This document shows, in pieces, positions 20,682 through 33,215 of a DNA stretch of 64,000 bases. Numbering within the stretch: position 1 is the stretch's first letter; every line of letters starts with the position of its first letter. The notes under the pieces were generated by a model. It worked only from the letters and a program-made list of their open reading frames with translations, made no database searches and had not been told where the DNA came from. Source of the DNA: Lenzites betulinus (taxonomy: Eukaryota > Basidiomycota > Agaricomycetes > Polyporales > Polyporaceae); contig JABYQU010000059.1 of the NCBI GenBank assembly GCA_022264855.1, positions 1 through 64,000 on the forward strand. Direction: 5' to 3'. Position numbers and translations under genes: made by a program.

Positions 20682-23078
20682 ATGCTCGACCTCTCCCGGG
20701 CCCTTGTCCCGCTCGTCGTCATCGTTCTCTGCTATGTCCTCAAGAAATACACCGGCTTCCGCCAAATCGTGCGCGACATAAAGTACGCCGTACCCCACGC
20801 GATTCTCATCGACGAACTACGACTCACGTCAAGGCTACACTTGTAGTGACTGGCCGGGATTCCGCACGGTCCTTAGCGATCGCTTCCTGTTCTTTCCCTT
20901 CCGGGTGCGCGGAATCTCGCCGGGGAGCACGGAATGGCCATTCTACAGCAAGTTCGGCGAGTTTGAGGGTGCTGGGTGGGATGTCATCACCGCTGTACGC
21001 CGGTTTCCTCTACGACCTCACGGATGTCAAGCTAACGACCTTTCCGCAATCCCAACGCTTAGGTGAATGCGTTGCCCACCCCAGGTCTCACCATATACGT
21101 TGCGGACCCCGCCATCGCAAAAGTACGTATGCGCGTTGCCCAGTGCCGCGGCGTTCCGTTGAGACCGCGCTGAGACTGTCTCGGCAGGAAGTCATCGGCG
21201 CGCGGGCGCGCTTTCCGAAACCCTTGGAGACATACGCGCTGCTCGCGGTCTTTGGCACGAACATCCTGGTCACGGAGGGCGACGAATGGAAGCGGCAGCG
21301 GAAGACCGCCGCGCCCGCGTTCTCGGAGGTGCGTGCACGGCCCCATCCGCTCCCGTTGCGCCCGCCTAGATGTGGGCACACGGCATGCACAAGACGACAA
21401 ACTCACTGCACGGTAGAAAAACAACAGGCTCGTGTGGGACGAGTCCGTGCGCATCGTCGAGGATATGTTCGAGAGCGCGTGGGAGCACAAGGACGTGGTC
21501 GAGGTCGACCATGTCATGGACGTCACTGTCCCCGTACGTCCCTCCTCTCCTCCCTCCCCCATACGTCCTCTCACACACCCTCGACGATCCCCGGCGCGTC
21601 TCTCACCGCTGGCCACAAATCCCATATGCGCCCACCTAGATCACGCTCCTGGTCATCGGCGCGGCGAGCTTCGGGCGGCGCATGTCCTGGAACGAGGACA
21701 GCGTCGCGCCCGCGGGCCACTCGCTCACGTTCAAAGACGCGCTGCACGAGGTCTCGCACCGCCTCTTCTTCTGCATCGTCTTCCCGCAGTGGATGCTGCG
21801 CCTCGGCACGCCGAAGATGCGCTATTTCGCGCGCGCGTATGATGAGCTCGGGGTGCGTCTGTGCACGTGTCAGGTACTGGTTGCGCGGCTGACGAGCGCG
21901 GCGGGCCGCGGAATGTAGCGGTATCTGAAGGAGATGGTGCAGGAACGCCGGGTGGCCGCGGCCGGGGAGGGGGAGAGGGAGGAGCACCATGATTTGTTCA
22001 ACAGTTTGCTGGACGCGAACGAGGGCGAGACTGAGAGCGATTCCAAACTGTCGGATAGCGCACTTCTTGGTACGTGGCGGCACTTGGTTTGAAAGGCGAT
22101 GCTCATGCCGCGCTGGTAGGGAATGTGTTTGTGTTTCTCGTCGCAGGCTACGAGGTACGCTATCCCTCCCATATTTCACGCCGAAGCGCGACTGGATTGG
22201 CAACGAGAGCAGACGACCTCGCATACACTCGCGTATGCGTTCATTTTCCTGGCACTCTACCAGGACGAGCAGGAGAAGTACTACCAGAATCTCAAGAGTC
22301 TCATGCCAACAGACCGGAGACCAGTCAGTGGCCCTTACATCCTCGCTCAGCTGGCTGGCTCACCCCACCGATCTTCCAGTCGTATGAAGAGTTCGGCACA
22401 TTCGCATACTCGCTCGCGTGCGTAGCTAGTAGTGATTTCCCGGCCCAGCATGCGCCCTCTCCACCGCTGACCCTCACCCCGCACCCCACAGCGTCTTCAA
22501 CGAGACCCTCCGGCACTTCCCGCCCGTGATCAACATCCCCAAGCAGAGCGCAGACGACACAGTCTTCACGCTGACTAACGCCGCGGGCGAGAAGCGCAGC
22601 ATCCCCGTCCCGCGCGGCGCATACATCTCCATCTGCACGACCGCGCTGCACCACAACCGTACGCCCCTTCTCCCCTCCCGCGCTCGCCATGTACCCGAAG
22701 CTCGATCTAATGGAAAAGTTGTGTCGACTTGGCAGCGCGTTACTGGGATGACCCTGAGGCGTTTAGGCCCGAGCGATTCCTGGGGAACTACCCGCGCGAC
22801 GCGTTCCTGCCCTTCAGTGGCGGTCCGCGCGGCTGCATCGGACGCGGGTGCGTTCCGTCTCTTCCGCCCGCTTCCTGCCCCGTCATCCGCCCCCTTTCGC
22901 TGCTGACGCAGATATGCGATCAATGTCTAGCTTCGCAGAGACGGAGGCTGTCGCGGTGCTCACGATGGTGCTCTCGCGGTACAAGGTCGAGGTCCGGGAG
23001 GATCCCCGCTTCGCCGGCGAGTCTTTTGCCCAGCGCAAGGCGCGCTTGCTGAAGAGCCAGCACAGCCTTACTGTGTAG
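20682..23078 (+). CDS. Cytochrome P450 monooxygenase (P450-1)
   Basis: Membrane-anchored heme monooxygenase. The ATG at 20682 opens a TM anchor (ALVPLVVIVLCYVLKKY). The first intron ends near 20848, giving DWPGFRTVLSDRFLFFPF. Further landmarks: helix C EGDEWKRQRKTAAPAFSE (about 21270-21330), I-helix FLVAGYETTSHT (about 22130-22230, split by an intron), ExxR as NETLR (about 22500), FRPERFLGNYP (about 22760), heme loop FSGGPRGCIGR (22812-22847), and the C-terminus SQHSLTV with TAG at 23076-23078. All key motifs are present and about ten short introns have plausible ends, so it looks functional. It is convergent with P450-2 but not closely related to it. Substrate unknown. Confidence 0.88.
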
Positions 23079-23571
23079 TGCGTCCCTTGTTCGCTCCTCC
23101 TCCGAAGCGGGTGCTGACGATACTTGGTGCAGCCCGGAACATGCGCCGCTCGTCTTCCGGCGGCGGTGAACATCGAAGTGGCGAACTTCGAATTTATTCT
23201 TATTTGGAATTCATGCACTCGGAGTACTGCACGATACCTCATTGTCGGACGCCGTTATGTATCCTTGCGTTGTGTGGGTCTGGCCACCGCTTCCTCGAAG
23301 TTGACAGGGGCTAACGTAAATTGTGTATGGTCGCCGGAGAGCGTCCGGGTGACAGCGTGAGTCCATCGCGGTGAATTGCATGAACGCCGCGGTGGTACAC
23401 GCTAGTCATGGCCGTTTGAGCAGTCAGCCAACTGGAAGTAGTACTACAGACCCACCAGCTCCCCTTATGTTGTGATAAACGTAAGGGCGCTGACACATCT
23501 ACAAACCGAGTGAGATCGTCCTTCAATTACTGTAGTCAAACATGCAGCACTCGCACATAGTCTACAGCCTA
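23079..23571. other. Convergent 3' region between P450-1 and P450-2
   Basis: About 490 bp holding the 3' ends of two convergent genes. No gene seen. Confidence 0.5.
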
Positions 23572-25934
23572 CTAATCTTTGCGGAACCGCCGCACCCTGA
23601 GCCACAATTCGGGCTTCGTGCTTTCCTTGTTGGGCGTAGGGAACGAAATGCCACTCATGTTCCACACAACCGGCGTTTCGGAGAGCTCGAACGCGAAGTT
23701 GGCGATGAGCTCGTAGAGGACGATCTCTGCATTGTCGTCAGATCCTGGGTGGAGGGACACGAGGAAGAGAATCTGAGGCGACACTCACTCATCTCGAGCT
23801 GAAAGAAAGTGAAACCTCTGTATGTACCCGTCAGCATGGATGCTCCCACATAGAAGATGTCAAAAGGACTCACATGCAAGACCGCGGACCGCCTAGGAAT
23901 GTCATCCTATCACAACCCTACCTCAGCTCCCAGCCAACAGCAACATTACAGTGCGCAGACTCACAAGTTCTTATACACCCCAGGTAGGCACGCATCCTCT
24001 ACCGCGGCCGGGAGCTGTCCGAGCCAGCGCTCCGGCCTCCACTCGTGCGCGTCGGGTCCCCAGAGCGCCTCGGAGCGGTTGCTTGCCATCATGGCGACAG
24101 AGATGTTTGTCCCGCGCGGCACGGCGAGTTCGCGCAGGAGCGTCCCGTCTGTGCCGTGAATGGGTTGGGAGAGGGGGAGGACTGCGTCTTTCGTCGTGCT
24201 GGATTGTAAATCTCAGGCGCGCCATCGGGCTATGTGAATGGGGGAGGACACGTACAAACGGAACGTCTGAATGCCTGGCGGGTGTCTAGCAGCAGCGCAG
24301 GTGTTGAGCATATGCAAATCACCCTGAGGATGACGACTTACAGCCGTAAGGTCTCCCGGCACACAGCGTCCATGTACGGCAACGCGTGCAGCCCATCGTA
24401 ATCCAGTCTGTTGCCGTCACTTTTCGCCTCGAGGATCTCGTGGCGAAGCTTGTTTTGCACTTCCGGATGTTCCGCGAGGAGATGAAAGGCGCGTGCCATG
24501 GCGATGGCCGAGGTGTCCGTGCCGGCAAAGATCATGACTCTGCAGCAATTAGATGAGCACCGTATCCGCGCAGCACTGGCACACGTGGGAGGTTCCGTGC
24601 AAGGTAAGATACGCACGACATCTGGGCCAGGATCTGGTCCTCAGGGAGACGATCTTCTTGTGACGCGGCCATGTTAGCTCGGACTATGACGACTCATACA
24701 CGTCAATAGAAGTGGATAATGTAAGGTACGCCGCACGTACGCAGTACACTCATAATGTCGGTCCCTTCTACCTCTTCCCCGGCCGCGATTGCAGCCCTTT
24801 TTTCTTCGAGAATCTCGCAGGAGCGCTGGTGAAGGATGTCCGATATTTTAATGAGACGCTGGAGGTTGTGTATGGGAAGCCTCCGTAGGAGCCAACGACG
24901 AAGCCACAGCGGGCCAAGGTTCTTCACGTAAGGCAGTACCTGTCGGAGAAGGATCATATCTGGTGCAGTAAGTAGTCGACTGCAAGAAATTGGTTAGAAG
25001 TTTGCAAGTATTCGCGCTAGGGAGACATCGACTGACGCGACGTTCTTGATCGCTTCTGTGTAGGCGTCGGGCACATCCTCAGTTAGGGGGTCGAATGAGT
25101 ATCCTATCCCGCCTTGGCCCATGAGTTCGAGCGCCGCACGGCTTGTCCATCCGAGGATGTCGACATCGATCGCGGCATGTTCGTTTTGTGGGATACGCAA
25201 CGATATAGCTGCTACAAGCTAGGAGGTCGCTGTTGCATCTAGCTCAAGGGATAGGTGGCAGTGCGAGGAAACTCACCTTGTCAACGACTCGGTAGAACAC
25301 CGGTACCAGTGTTCGCAGTTGTTTTGCAGCGAATACCGGGGTCAGCATCTTGCGCTGCTTGCGATGCATGTCCCCTGGCTCATGGTATTAGAGGTCTGTG
25401 AGGCACGGGGCACTGTAGCATGAACCTTACCTGTTACTGCAAGGACTCCTGGACCGAACAAAGTGCGATTACCACTATCTTGACAGGTCAACAACTATAA
25501 GCACGTGGAAAAGGAGATCGTCGCTTACTCCATATACCACGCAGGCTCCTCGAAGGTCTCGATGTCCTTCACGATGGTATGCATCGCCAAAGGGTCGGAT
25601 ACATAGAGCATTGGAGCCTGCAAGGACCAGCACTCAGTGTCAAGCTCCCGCACTCCAATGAATAACCTACCCTGAACAGCCAGTGCAACTTGACCACGCC
25701 GCCGTACTTCTGCGCGATGTGCTTGTGAAAACCCCAGCCCTCTAGATCCATTAACTGGCCGATATTTCCTGAGCAAGAAGTCAGTAGCTGCTTCTACAAG
25801 GACACGTTATGGGACGTACCGGTCAGGAAGGAGGTCGGTGGAGGTCCTGGCACATGCTGTAAAGACGATCGGCTTTTTTGCAGCAATCTCCATAAGAGCA
25901 AGGTGCCGCAGAGAAGCAAAACGTAGAGGAGCAT
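23572..25934 (-). CDS. Cytochrome P450 monooxygenase (P450-2)
   Basis: The ATG at 25932-25934 opens an N-terminal anchor (MLLYVLLLCGTLLLWRLLQK) followed by the Pro hinge HVPGPPPTSFLTGNIGQL. Then come YGGVVKLHWLFR, FEEPAWYME, I-helix IFAGTDTSAIAMARAF (about 24490-24540), ExxR as CRETLRL (about 24340-24365), WRPERWLGQLP (about 24010-24045) and heme loop TFLGGPRSCM (about 23875-23905). The C-terminus ends ...RVRRFRKD with TAG at 23572-23574. It belongs with P450-5 and P450-6 by hinge style, heme loop (FxGGxRSCM) and C-terminus (KPE-WLRV-R). Such proteins are often annotated as PAH-inducible P450s in white-rot fungi; substrate is unknown here. A TATA-like TTATAA lies about 78 bp upstream of the ATG, near 26011-26016. 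Confidence 0.87.
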
Positions 25935-26682
25935 GGTGGCTTAGCTATCAAGGCCTGAGATGTGGGGTAAGTAACGGATGGGCCGTTTAGTCTGGACTTC
26001 TGCGTAGTACTTATAACTCACAACGGGGAGCATCGCACGCGTCGCTCAAACTTAAAGCTTAAGCACCAATGCGGCGTGCATCATACACACGGCCGCGTCT
26101 TCCCTTCAAGTTGCCATGCCGCAGGGAACTTCACCATGGACGTCCGAAAAGAGACCTGGCTATGTCTCCATCATCAAGACCGCCTTCGGAGCTACTGGGA
26201 CATTTGCCAGACATACCTAGATGTCTTGATGACGATAACGGTTATGGCCCCGGCGCTGTGTATCGCGGTCTAATAGCTCAGGGCCACCCGCCGGGGGAGG
26301 TTGAGATGTCTATCACAGACCGGCGCCCATCGACATCGTGCATGTGGGCTGGAGTTACGCAAACTCGGGCGGCAGGTTGAGGACCTTGAGGTTCTACTAT
26401 ATCGATGTACGACAATGTAAGCAGTACAACCCAAGCAGTGGCCATGATATACAAGCCCAACTTTAAAGCTTTACTAACGGCTGGTGATCTCCCAAGAGTC
26501 GGCCTCGGCCCCCGGGGACGACCTGATGCTTCCAATATTATAGCTCGAAAAGACAGGCTACTACTCACTATACTGGATGATTTTGCGACTTCTGTCCTCG
26601 TGCTCGCTATATTATTTAAACAGACGGATATGACATGAACCGAATCTATGCGACCACGAGATGCTCTACGACGCCACGACGC
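25935..26682. other. Intergenic, no gene seen
   Basis: About 750 bp between P450-2 and the 3' end of the PIG-L gene. Only short unsupported frames are present. Confidence 0.5.
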
Positions 26683-27940
26683 CTAAGACACAGTCTCGGC
26701 GTCGCGCAAGGTCGCGCCCGAAGCCCGAACCTCCACCCACTTGTTCACCCACATATAACGCGAGAAGGAGACATAGAGCCAGCGGAACCACACCAGCTGT
26801 GATCGATGCTGCATCATCGCCTGAAGCGCACGCGCGTAGCCCGCCCAGCTCGATATCGCGACCGGTGTCGTGCCCACCATCGCGTCAGGGTTCGCGCTCC
26901 TCGACCCGAGCGTAACTGAGACCTTGGCGACGATAGGCGCGACCGGGCCGAGGTATTTTGCATAGAGGGGCACGGTGATGAGTGAAAACACGCGCGGGGC
27001 AAGTCTCTTGGCGGCGGGGTCGTCGGAGAGCGTGCTGAGGAGACGGGCGGCGCCCTTCGGGAGGGAGATGTGGTTCGGGTGCGAGGAGATGCCTTGGTGG
27101 TCAAAGGTGAGGATCTGGACGGATGGGTGAGGACCTGGCGCGTTGATGCACGCGAGCGAGCGCGATGAGAGACAACTCACGGTGGATATGTGATTCTCGA
27201 GCACGTATGACCGGAGGACGTCTGAGACCGTCTTGGGATCCCATTCGGCGGTGAAGTTGTCTTGCAGGTCCCTGCGAATCAAGGACCATCAGCCCAAAAA
27301 ATCACTCTGCGTGAGCGCCGTACTTTCGAGACAGGGCACATGGTTAGCGAGGTCGATAGGCGAGCTGGAGAAGATTTCTGGGCTCTCATACCTGGCGGGC
27401 TAGTGTAGGGTAATCACACGGTGCGAATGACGAAAGAAACGTCTGGTGTAACTGAGTGGTGGAGGTGATATCGGGGGAGGGCCAGGGAAAGTAAGAATAA
27501 TATTCTTCACTCCAATCCCATTCCCAGCCTCCTCCCCACAGCCGACTTCACAGTACCAGGTCATGCACCTGGACAAAGGACACTCACGGTCTGTCAACAA
27601 CCCATCTTCGGCCGTTCTCGACGCCCAATATGTCCAGGCTTCGTTCCAACTCGTGGCGACGTACGTCGCCCAAGCCGTCCGCGTTGCCTACAGACAAGCA
27701 CAGAGAGTAAAGCTTTGGCTCATTGTCATGAGCTGCAGTTCCAAGCAACGCGAGCAGGGTGGGGGCGAAGAACATGCATTCGTCGTCGGGATGGGCCGTC
27801 AAGAGCAAGATATGCGGAGCTCCATTTGTTGCGGACACTTCGGTGAGCACAGCGAGATCTTTCTGAGCGGGCTGTGAGAGGAATCCGCAGACTACAGAAA
27901 GTAAGAGTGTTGAGAGCCAGAAGCGAGCAGCTTGGATCAT
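26683..27940 (-). CDS. GPI12: PIG-L/GPI12: N-acetylglucosaminyl-phosphatidylinositol de-N-acetylase
   Basis: Removes the N-acetyl group from GlcNAc-PI in step 2 of GPI-anchor synthesis at the ER membrane. The start is taken as the ATG at 27938-27940 (MIQAARFW), giving an N-terminal membrane helix (FWLSTLLLSVVCGFLS). The zinc-binding signature TAHPDDECMFFAPT lies at about 27770-27810, followed by LYSLCLSVGNADGLG and RRHELERSLDILGV. A short middle exon around 27320-27385 (YESPEIFSSSPIDLANHV) and the exon from about 27270 (LQDNFTAEWDPKTVSDVL) complete the fold, including FDHQGISSHPNHISLPKGA (about 27045-27105). The C-terminal part FRWLYVSFSRYMWVNKW is typical. Stop TAG at 26683-26685. The segment DLANHVPCLE suggests an insertion relative to the usual family, or a retained intron. 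Single housekeeping gene in an otherwise P450-rich region. Confidence 0.88.
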
Positions 27941-30272
27941 TCCGATGGCGAGGAGCAAAGTCCGTCGCGACTTGGGGACGTTCGGGGTCCTGAGCGTGGC
28001 AGACCGTGAGGCGCCGGGAGGACCCCGGAGGACTGGTCACTGAGCATCGCCATCGCGAGTGAACACAGGTAAGCACGGCCTCTCTCGCAAATAACTCATC
28101 CGGACGAATCCTGAGATGGTTACAAACCCTTGAAGCATACTATATGCATGTGAATCCAAACAACCCACAGGGGAGAATCACAGGTAGGGCCTTACCTGCC
28201 CTTACTCGTGCGGTGACGAGCAAGCCGACGCATGCAAATGCTGAGCCTCCTCCGTTTACACAGTAGGCCCACAAGTACATCTCCCAGTCGAAGTACTGCG
28301 GTTACCGTATGCTCCCTAAACTCAGAACATCGGATGGGCCTTCACCGGGACCAGTATTGGTCAGATGTAGCGCAACATGAGGCCATACCGGAGGTGTGAT
28401 AGATTCCGGGCGGCGAAAGCGCGTCGCTGCGCTATACTCTTGACAAAAAAGAGGGGCTTGAGAGCTTGAGAGGCGGAGAATCGAGATCAATCATTTTGCA
28501 GTTCAAAGTTTTTGTGCCGGGTGCGCGTGTCTCAGATCGTCCACCGCCTTCCCGCCTTGCAAATGCCCGCCACTGACCTAACGTGGTCTGCTATTGGCCA
28601 CGGCCCGCCGCCACGCCGAAGGTGCGCAGTGCCCTAAGGCGCTGTATGCCGTATATGCAATACTGACTAGAGGCTGGTCGTGCTCACCCCGGGGAACATA
28701 GGATGAGACCACGCACATGGCCGTGAAACCGCTGATCACACATTCCTATACACTGATACCTGTGGACTCTTGTATAGGCTGAAGCCCTGAGGCCTGAAGC
28801 CTGAAGGATAGTGACCGTCCCGGATACATGCCGGCAGTTGTCCGACGGCTGTACAGCGCTCACCATTGCTTTGTTTTTGTCTCCGTATCTTCTCCGGAAA
28901 CCCCGTTGTTCTGCACTGCGTCGCCCCATCGGCTGAGTTTCGACGTGAGCTCTCCTCTCAGCGCCCCCGCTGAGCGCTGATCACCTATTCAGCCAAGCTA
29001 ATTCCTGGACTACGAAGTAGAACAGGTCTTAGGGCAAGAAATCACGCTAAACGTTACGGTCACATCACGCCAATTCGATGTAACAGAACGTCACGGACAC
29101 CTTCGCCCAACTTGTCTCCGGCCAAATTTGCCCTGTCAGTCAGTCTTGTCTTGCAATCCTTGTTTCGTTTTTCTTTCCTTTCCTTGGCCGTACACTTGGC
29201 CGTAGTCCAGGTTTGCCCGGAGGGCCTTGTAATTGAATTTGCAACAGGTCTCATCAGTTGAAGTCTTCTCGGATTGGCCCACGCCTACAAAGTACTGCGT
29301 GCCTCGATGTGATCGCTGTGCACCCGATCGGACTCGAGTATGCAGGAGTCTGCAGTCGGGGGTGCTCAATATTATTCTGGCCGGCCACGGACATGGGCCA
29401 CGGAGGACACGCAAAAGCTCATTTGATGGCGAGTGTGTACAAAATCCCGAGTGCAATAAATCAGTTTATCCCTTCAAGTTCTATCGCACGTCCTGTCGGA
29501 GTCTGAAGGTATATGGGCTACCTCTCCAAGGGGACTTCGCGTTTGCGCGTTATGGGATACTCGACGGCTCGCTCGATGTCTGGTGGGCCTTCGTACACTT
29601 CTCTAAGCTATAGCTAGTCGTTGTGACGCTAAAACAGGTGCCGCGAACTCACCTAGTCCTCCCTGCCCACTTCGCGCGTCGCCGGTGCAGTCAGGCGGGC
29701 TTCTAATATATTACCGTTTTCGATCAACTCCAACAATATCATTTCACAAAAAAACGATGTCGCTTAGCCCGAATACTCCCATCAAACACTCTTTGGCATG
29801 TCCAGCGTGCGTCCGTAGCCGGCCACGACTCGGACCACCAACCACGCAAGACACAGCGAAAGCTCGTTTTATGGGCTGCAATTCCCCCTGTGCGTCAGTG
29901 TTTTGTGTGGCTAGTGGCCGGCCAGAATTGAGCGCTGAGCACCCCTAGTATGCGTAGGTATGCGTGCGTGCTATATTGCTAGACGCGCTCAGTTGATATT
30001 ACAGAATCGCTGATCGGATGAGGTCGGCCACGACGATTCAAACCGGTGCCTCGGGACCTAAAACGCGAAGGAACCGAGCTACTGCCCCGTATTATCGTAT
30101 ATCACATATGTCAGCGCCGCGTACGCACCCGTAGCGATATAAGAGGCGCATCGTGGCCGCCTCGGTCATCCAGCTTTCTGCTCTTTTTCCTCGTGTCCGT
30201 ATCCCCTTCTGTTCTGTTCTTTTTTTCTCGGCCAAGTCCCCCTCTACAACACCTCCTCCCCATCCATCCGCA
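27941..30272. other. Long intergenic region, no gene seen
   Basis: About 2.3 kb without a convincing gene. It includes short direct repeats of CTGAAGCC/CCTGAGG type near 28778-28802 and a small palindrome TCAGCGCCCCCGCTGAGCGCTGA near 28956. The right end carries the promoter of the DUF3455 gene. Confidence 0.5.
30138..30143 (+). promoter_or_regulatory. TATA-box candidate of the DUF3455 gene
   Basis: TATAAG in GCGATATAAGAGGCG, about 135 bp upstream of the ATG, followed by a C/T-rich leader that is common before highly expressed fungal genes. Confidence 0.5.
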
Positions 30273-31204
30273 ATGGTTGCCATTCTGAACGCCCTCTTTG
30301 AGGCGGCGATCCTCCAGCTCGTCGCAACATGGACATACCTCGCTCCGGCGCCCACGTTCCAGCTCGCGGGATGCTCAATAAGCGACTTCCGTCCCTCCTT
30401 CCCCGCCGGGCAGATGCAGCTCGTGGTGCCCCAGACCCCGCCCAATTTCATCGGGCTCGCGTTCGGTGTGCAGAACTACACGTGCTCCAGTTCGAACAAC
30501 TATACGTAAGTCCCCTGTCAGCTTACAGCCAGGTCAAATACTAATTCGGCTTTTGCGTCTCCAGGAGCACGGGAGCCGTCGCGCAGCTCATTGACGTCTC
30601 GTGCATGGTATCGAGCCCCGCGTTCACGACGATCCAGACGGACCTCTTCAACGCGTGGAGCTACCTCATCCCGTACCCCATCCAGGCGATCATCAACATC
30701 CTCCACCTCCTGAACCCGCCGGAGGTGCTCGCGCAGCACTACTTCGTGACGAACCCGCTCACGGGCCAGGGCCTCAGCCCGAAGTGGGACTTCACGTCAT
30801 CGGGCGCGTTCCTGGGCAAGGACGACGCGTTCATCGTCGCGAAGGCGAAGGGCAACCTTCCCGCGCCGACCGACCCTAAGCGCGACGTTGCGTGGTTGGA
30901 CGTCACGGGCGTGCAGGGCGACATTGCGAACGAGGTCTTCCGCTTCGACACCGTCGGCGGCCAGCCCCCTGCTTCGGTGAGTCGGGCGGAGTTTGGACGC
31001 AGCGCCCAGGGCCGTTAACTAATCAATTGTATCTTCAGTGCACTTTCGGCCAGTCCCCTGACATTTCCGTCAAGTACACCTCGAAGTACAGTGAGTGTCA
31101 CTTCGTATATTGATGCACCGGGAACACCGTTAACGAATAACTGTCTAGTCTTCTACGGTGGAAGCCTCCCTGCGCCTCAGCAGCACGGACAATCCTCATG
31201 GTGA
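30273..31204 (+). CDS. DUF3455-family protein, probably secreted
   Basis: Four exons with clean borders: 30273-30505, 30565-30976, 31039-31090 and 31149-31204, giving 250 residues. Landmarks are a hydrophobic start (MVAILNALFEAAILQLVAT), FPAGQMQLVVPQTPPNFIGL, FGVQNYTCSSSNNYT, CMVSSPAF, HYFVTNPLTGQGLSPKWDF, AWLDVTGVQGDIANEVFRFD, CTFGQSPDISVKYTSKY and FYGGS. This block order matches the fungal DUF3455 proteins, sometimes mislabelled malate dehydrogenase; biochemical function is unknown. The signal peptide is weak, with a cut expected near residues 17-25. It ends QQHGQSSW then TGA. It stands alone, 750 bp before a protease pseudogene. Confidence 0.85.
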
Positions 31205-31954
31205 TTGTGAATGCCACCGCGCATAGGACCATTTCCTGGGGGGAGGATGTTGTCTGAGTCTGTTCACGCTAGGGTCGCCCTAATTTTTCATACATTCTCG
31301 TCTGCTGTGGTTTGGGACTTTGGACTTTTATAGCTGTAGCATTTGCCCTGTATACACTCATTAATGATATGATGTCTCGTCTTTATAGCTACAATATTGT
31401 GTACAGAGCAGCGAGGATGTTTTCTGTAGGCTCGGCCCCGACCCCCTGACCAGAGCATGTCTTGTTCGCGTTTCATAGTTTAGAACATAGATTAGTATTG
31501 CATCAGCCCTACTAAGTCAAACTAAGTCCCGGTGTCAGAATGTGAATACCGTAGGCGCTGGCGCAACTTAGTTCCGGCTAACTGCCACTTGAAACTTCTT
31601 AAGATGTGAGACATGGTTGTATGCGTCCTGATCGACGGGTGTCATGCTTAACTCCGCACTCACCTCCACTTCTGAGTCGATTGAGAGTCGGTCGCACTCC
31701 CAGTGAACTATGAGCCAGGGCAGATCGCTATAGGGGGGCCGGTATGTTCGCCATAGTAACGTAGTATACTGTATGCAAAAAACTGATATCTATCGTAGTA
31801 CGCTCTCTTACCTCCTCTTTCAGAGCTCTCCCTGTTCGCTCTCGAGTGTATTAACCTCAAGTGCCAGCAAGGCATCGGCCTCGAGTCTCCTACTCTGTCC
31901 GCGTCTCCGACGCTCAGCGACCGCTCCCTCTCGTCCAACTTCTCTGCCCTCACT
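31205..31954. other. Intergenic, no gene seen
   Basis: About 750 bp between the DUF3455 gene and the protease relic. Low-complexity AT-rich stretches but no gene. Confidence 0.5.
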
Positions 31955-33215
31955 ATGGCCAGCGACTCGACCGTTGTGTCCGAGTACGCTCCCAGCCCAT
32001 ACGAAAGAATGTCGTACTACAACGGCATCACTGGGGACGGCGACCATCCCGAACTCATTTATCGCTCCGACTTCCTCACTACGCCCTTCGCCAAGCCCGC
32101 CGGCACACACGCCCAACTCCCCGTCAAGTCGGTCCGCGGATTCCATGGCACGACTTTGAACAAGGTCTGGAAAGACGTCGAGTCTCAGATCCGAGACCTT
32201 TTCATGACTCGGGAGATCGACTGGTCGGCCATCGGTCCCGCTCTTTTCTTCACCCACGGACCGCCTGGGGAGGAGGAGAAGGGCAGTCAGTATGCGGCGC
32301 TTCCAGCGCCTCCTCGACGACACCAAGCAGGCCATCGCGGACCACGGCCTTCTCGCCGACCTTTATGCCCGCGAGATCGCCCGTCTCGAGGAGAAGGATG
32401 AGCAGGACCGGGAGACGAGGGGGATTCAGCCAGCTCGAACCGAACTGAGCAACAAGAAGGAAGATATCGAGGACCTCGAGCAGTTCCACGCCGACGCGAC
32501 GAAGTACTGGTCCGACATGAAGCTTCGGCCACGTTACGTATGCACCACCCATCACGGTCGACAATGGCGAGGGCGGCACGCAATTCACCTCGGACTGGGC
32601 CGTGTTCGAGGCAGCGGAGGCGAAAGTCAAGGCTTCGTTCGAGGGAAACGTCGTTGACCTTGGTGCGCTTCATTTTGCCCTCTCGTATGTCTTGTATTGA
32701 CGAACGCTCCCGCTCTTCAGGCTCCAAGTTCACCCCTCAAGAGCTTGTGGCGATGTTGCGGTCCGACGACATTCAAGTACCCGGAAGAGCGCAAGCTGCG
32801 CATCGAGGGCTGCCTCACGGAGCAAGAGCTCGCCAACCCCGTCGAATTCGACAGCGAAGGCGAACGCTGACTCATAGTCGGCAAAGACGGCAACACGACC
32901 GACCTCACTGTCGGATGCTACGCCGGGTTGACCACATTCGTGCGTCACGACGGCGTCGTCTCGAGGGAGCTGGCCATCTACAGTGCCGGCCTTAAGACTG
33001 CCGACGTCTTCTCTGCCAAAGGCGATTCGGGCGCGCTCGTCTGGCACGTTCATCAAGGTAAAGCTCGCATCGTCGGCCAGCTCCACTCGGGCGAAAACAA
33101 AGGCGGTTCGACAAGCAACCACGTCACGTACTGCACCCCCGGCTATCACCTCGTACGCCAGATCAAGAACAAGTACAAGCACGTGAATTTGTACCCCGTC
33201 GCCTGGCCCGCTTGA
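31955..33215 (+). pseudogene. Trypsin-like (S1-fold) serine protease-like pseudogene
   Basis: The protein can be followed only by changing frame. MASDSTVVSEYAPSPYERMS up to about 32287 is in one frame; RRFQRLLDDTKQAIADHGLL is in the next. ITVDNGEGGTQFTSDW (from about 32542) shifts again. SKFTPQELVAMLRS follows an apparent intron. FKYPEERKLRIEGCL (about 32770) is shifted once more. The segment ...FDSEGER meets an in-frame TGA at about 32869 before LIVGKDGNTTDLTVG. The last part is intact, with the serine-protease signature AKGDSGALVWH (about 33020-33050), GQLHSGENKGG and a C-terminal NLYPVAWPA. This resembles a basidiomycete family of uncharacterised trypsin-like proteins with a GDSG serine. 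At least three frame breaks plus a nonsense codon argue for decay rather than missed introns. Confidence 0.7.

Noticed and set aside
20333..21892. 519-codon plus-strand open frame
   Set aside because: It runs through exons and introns of P450-1 in another frame. The true frame gives all P450 motifs.
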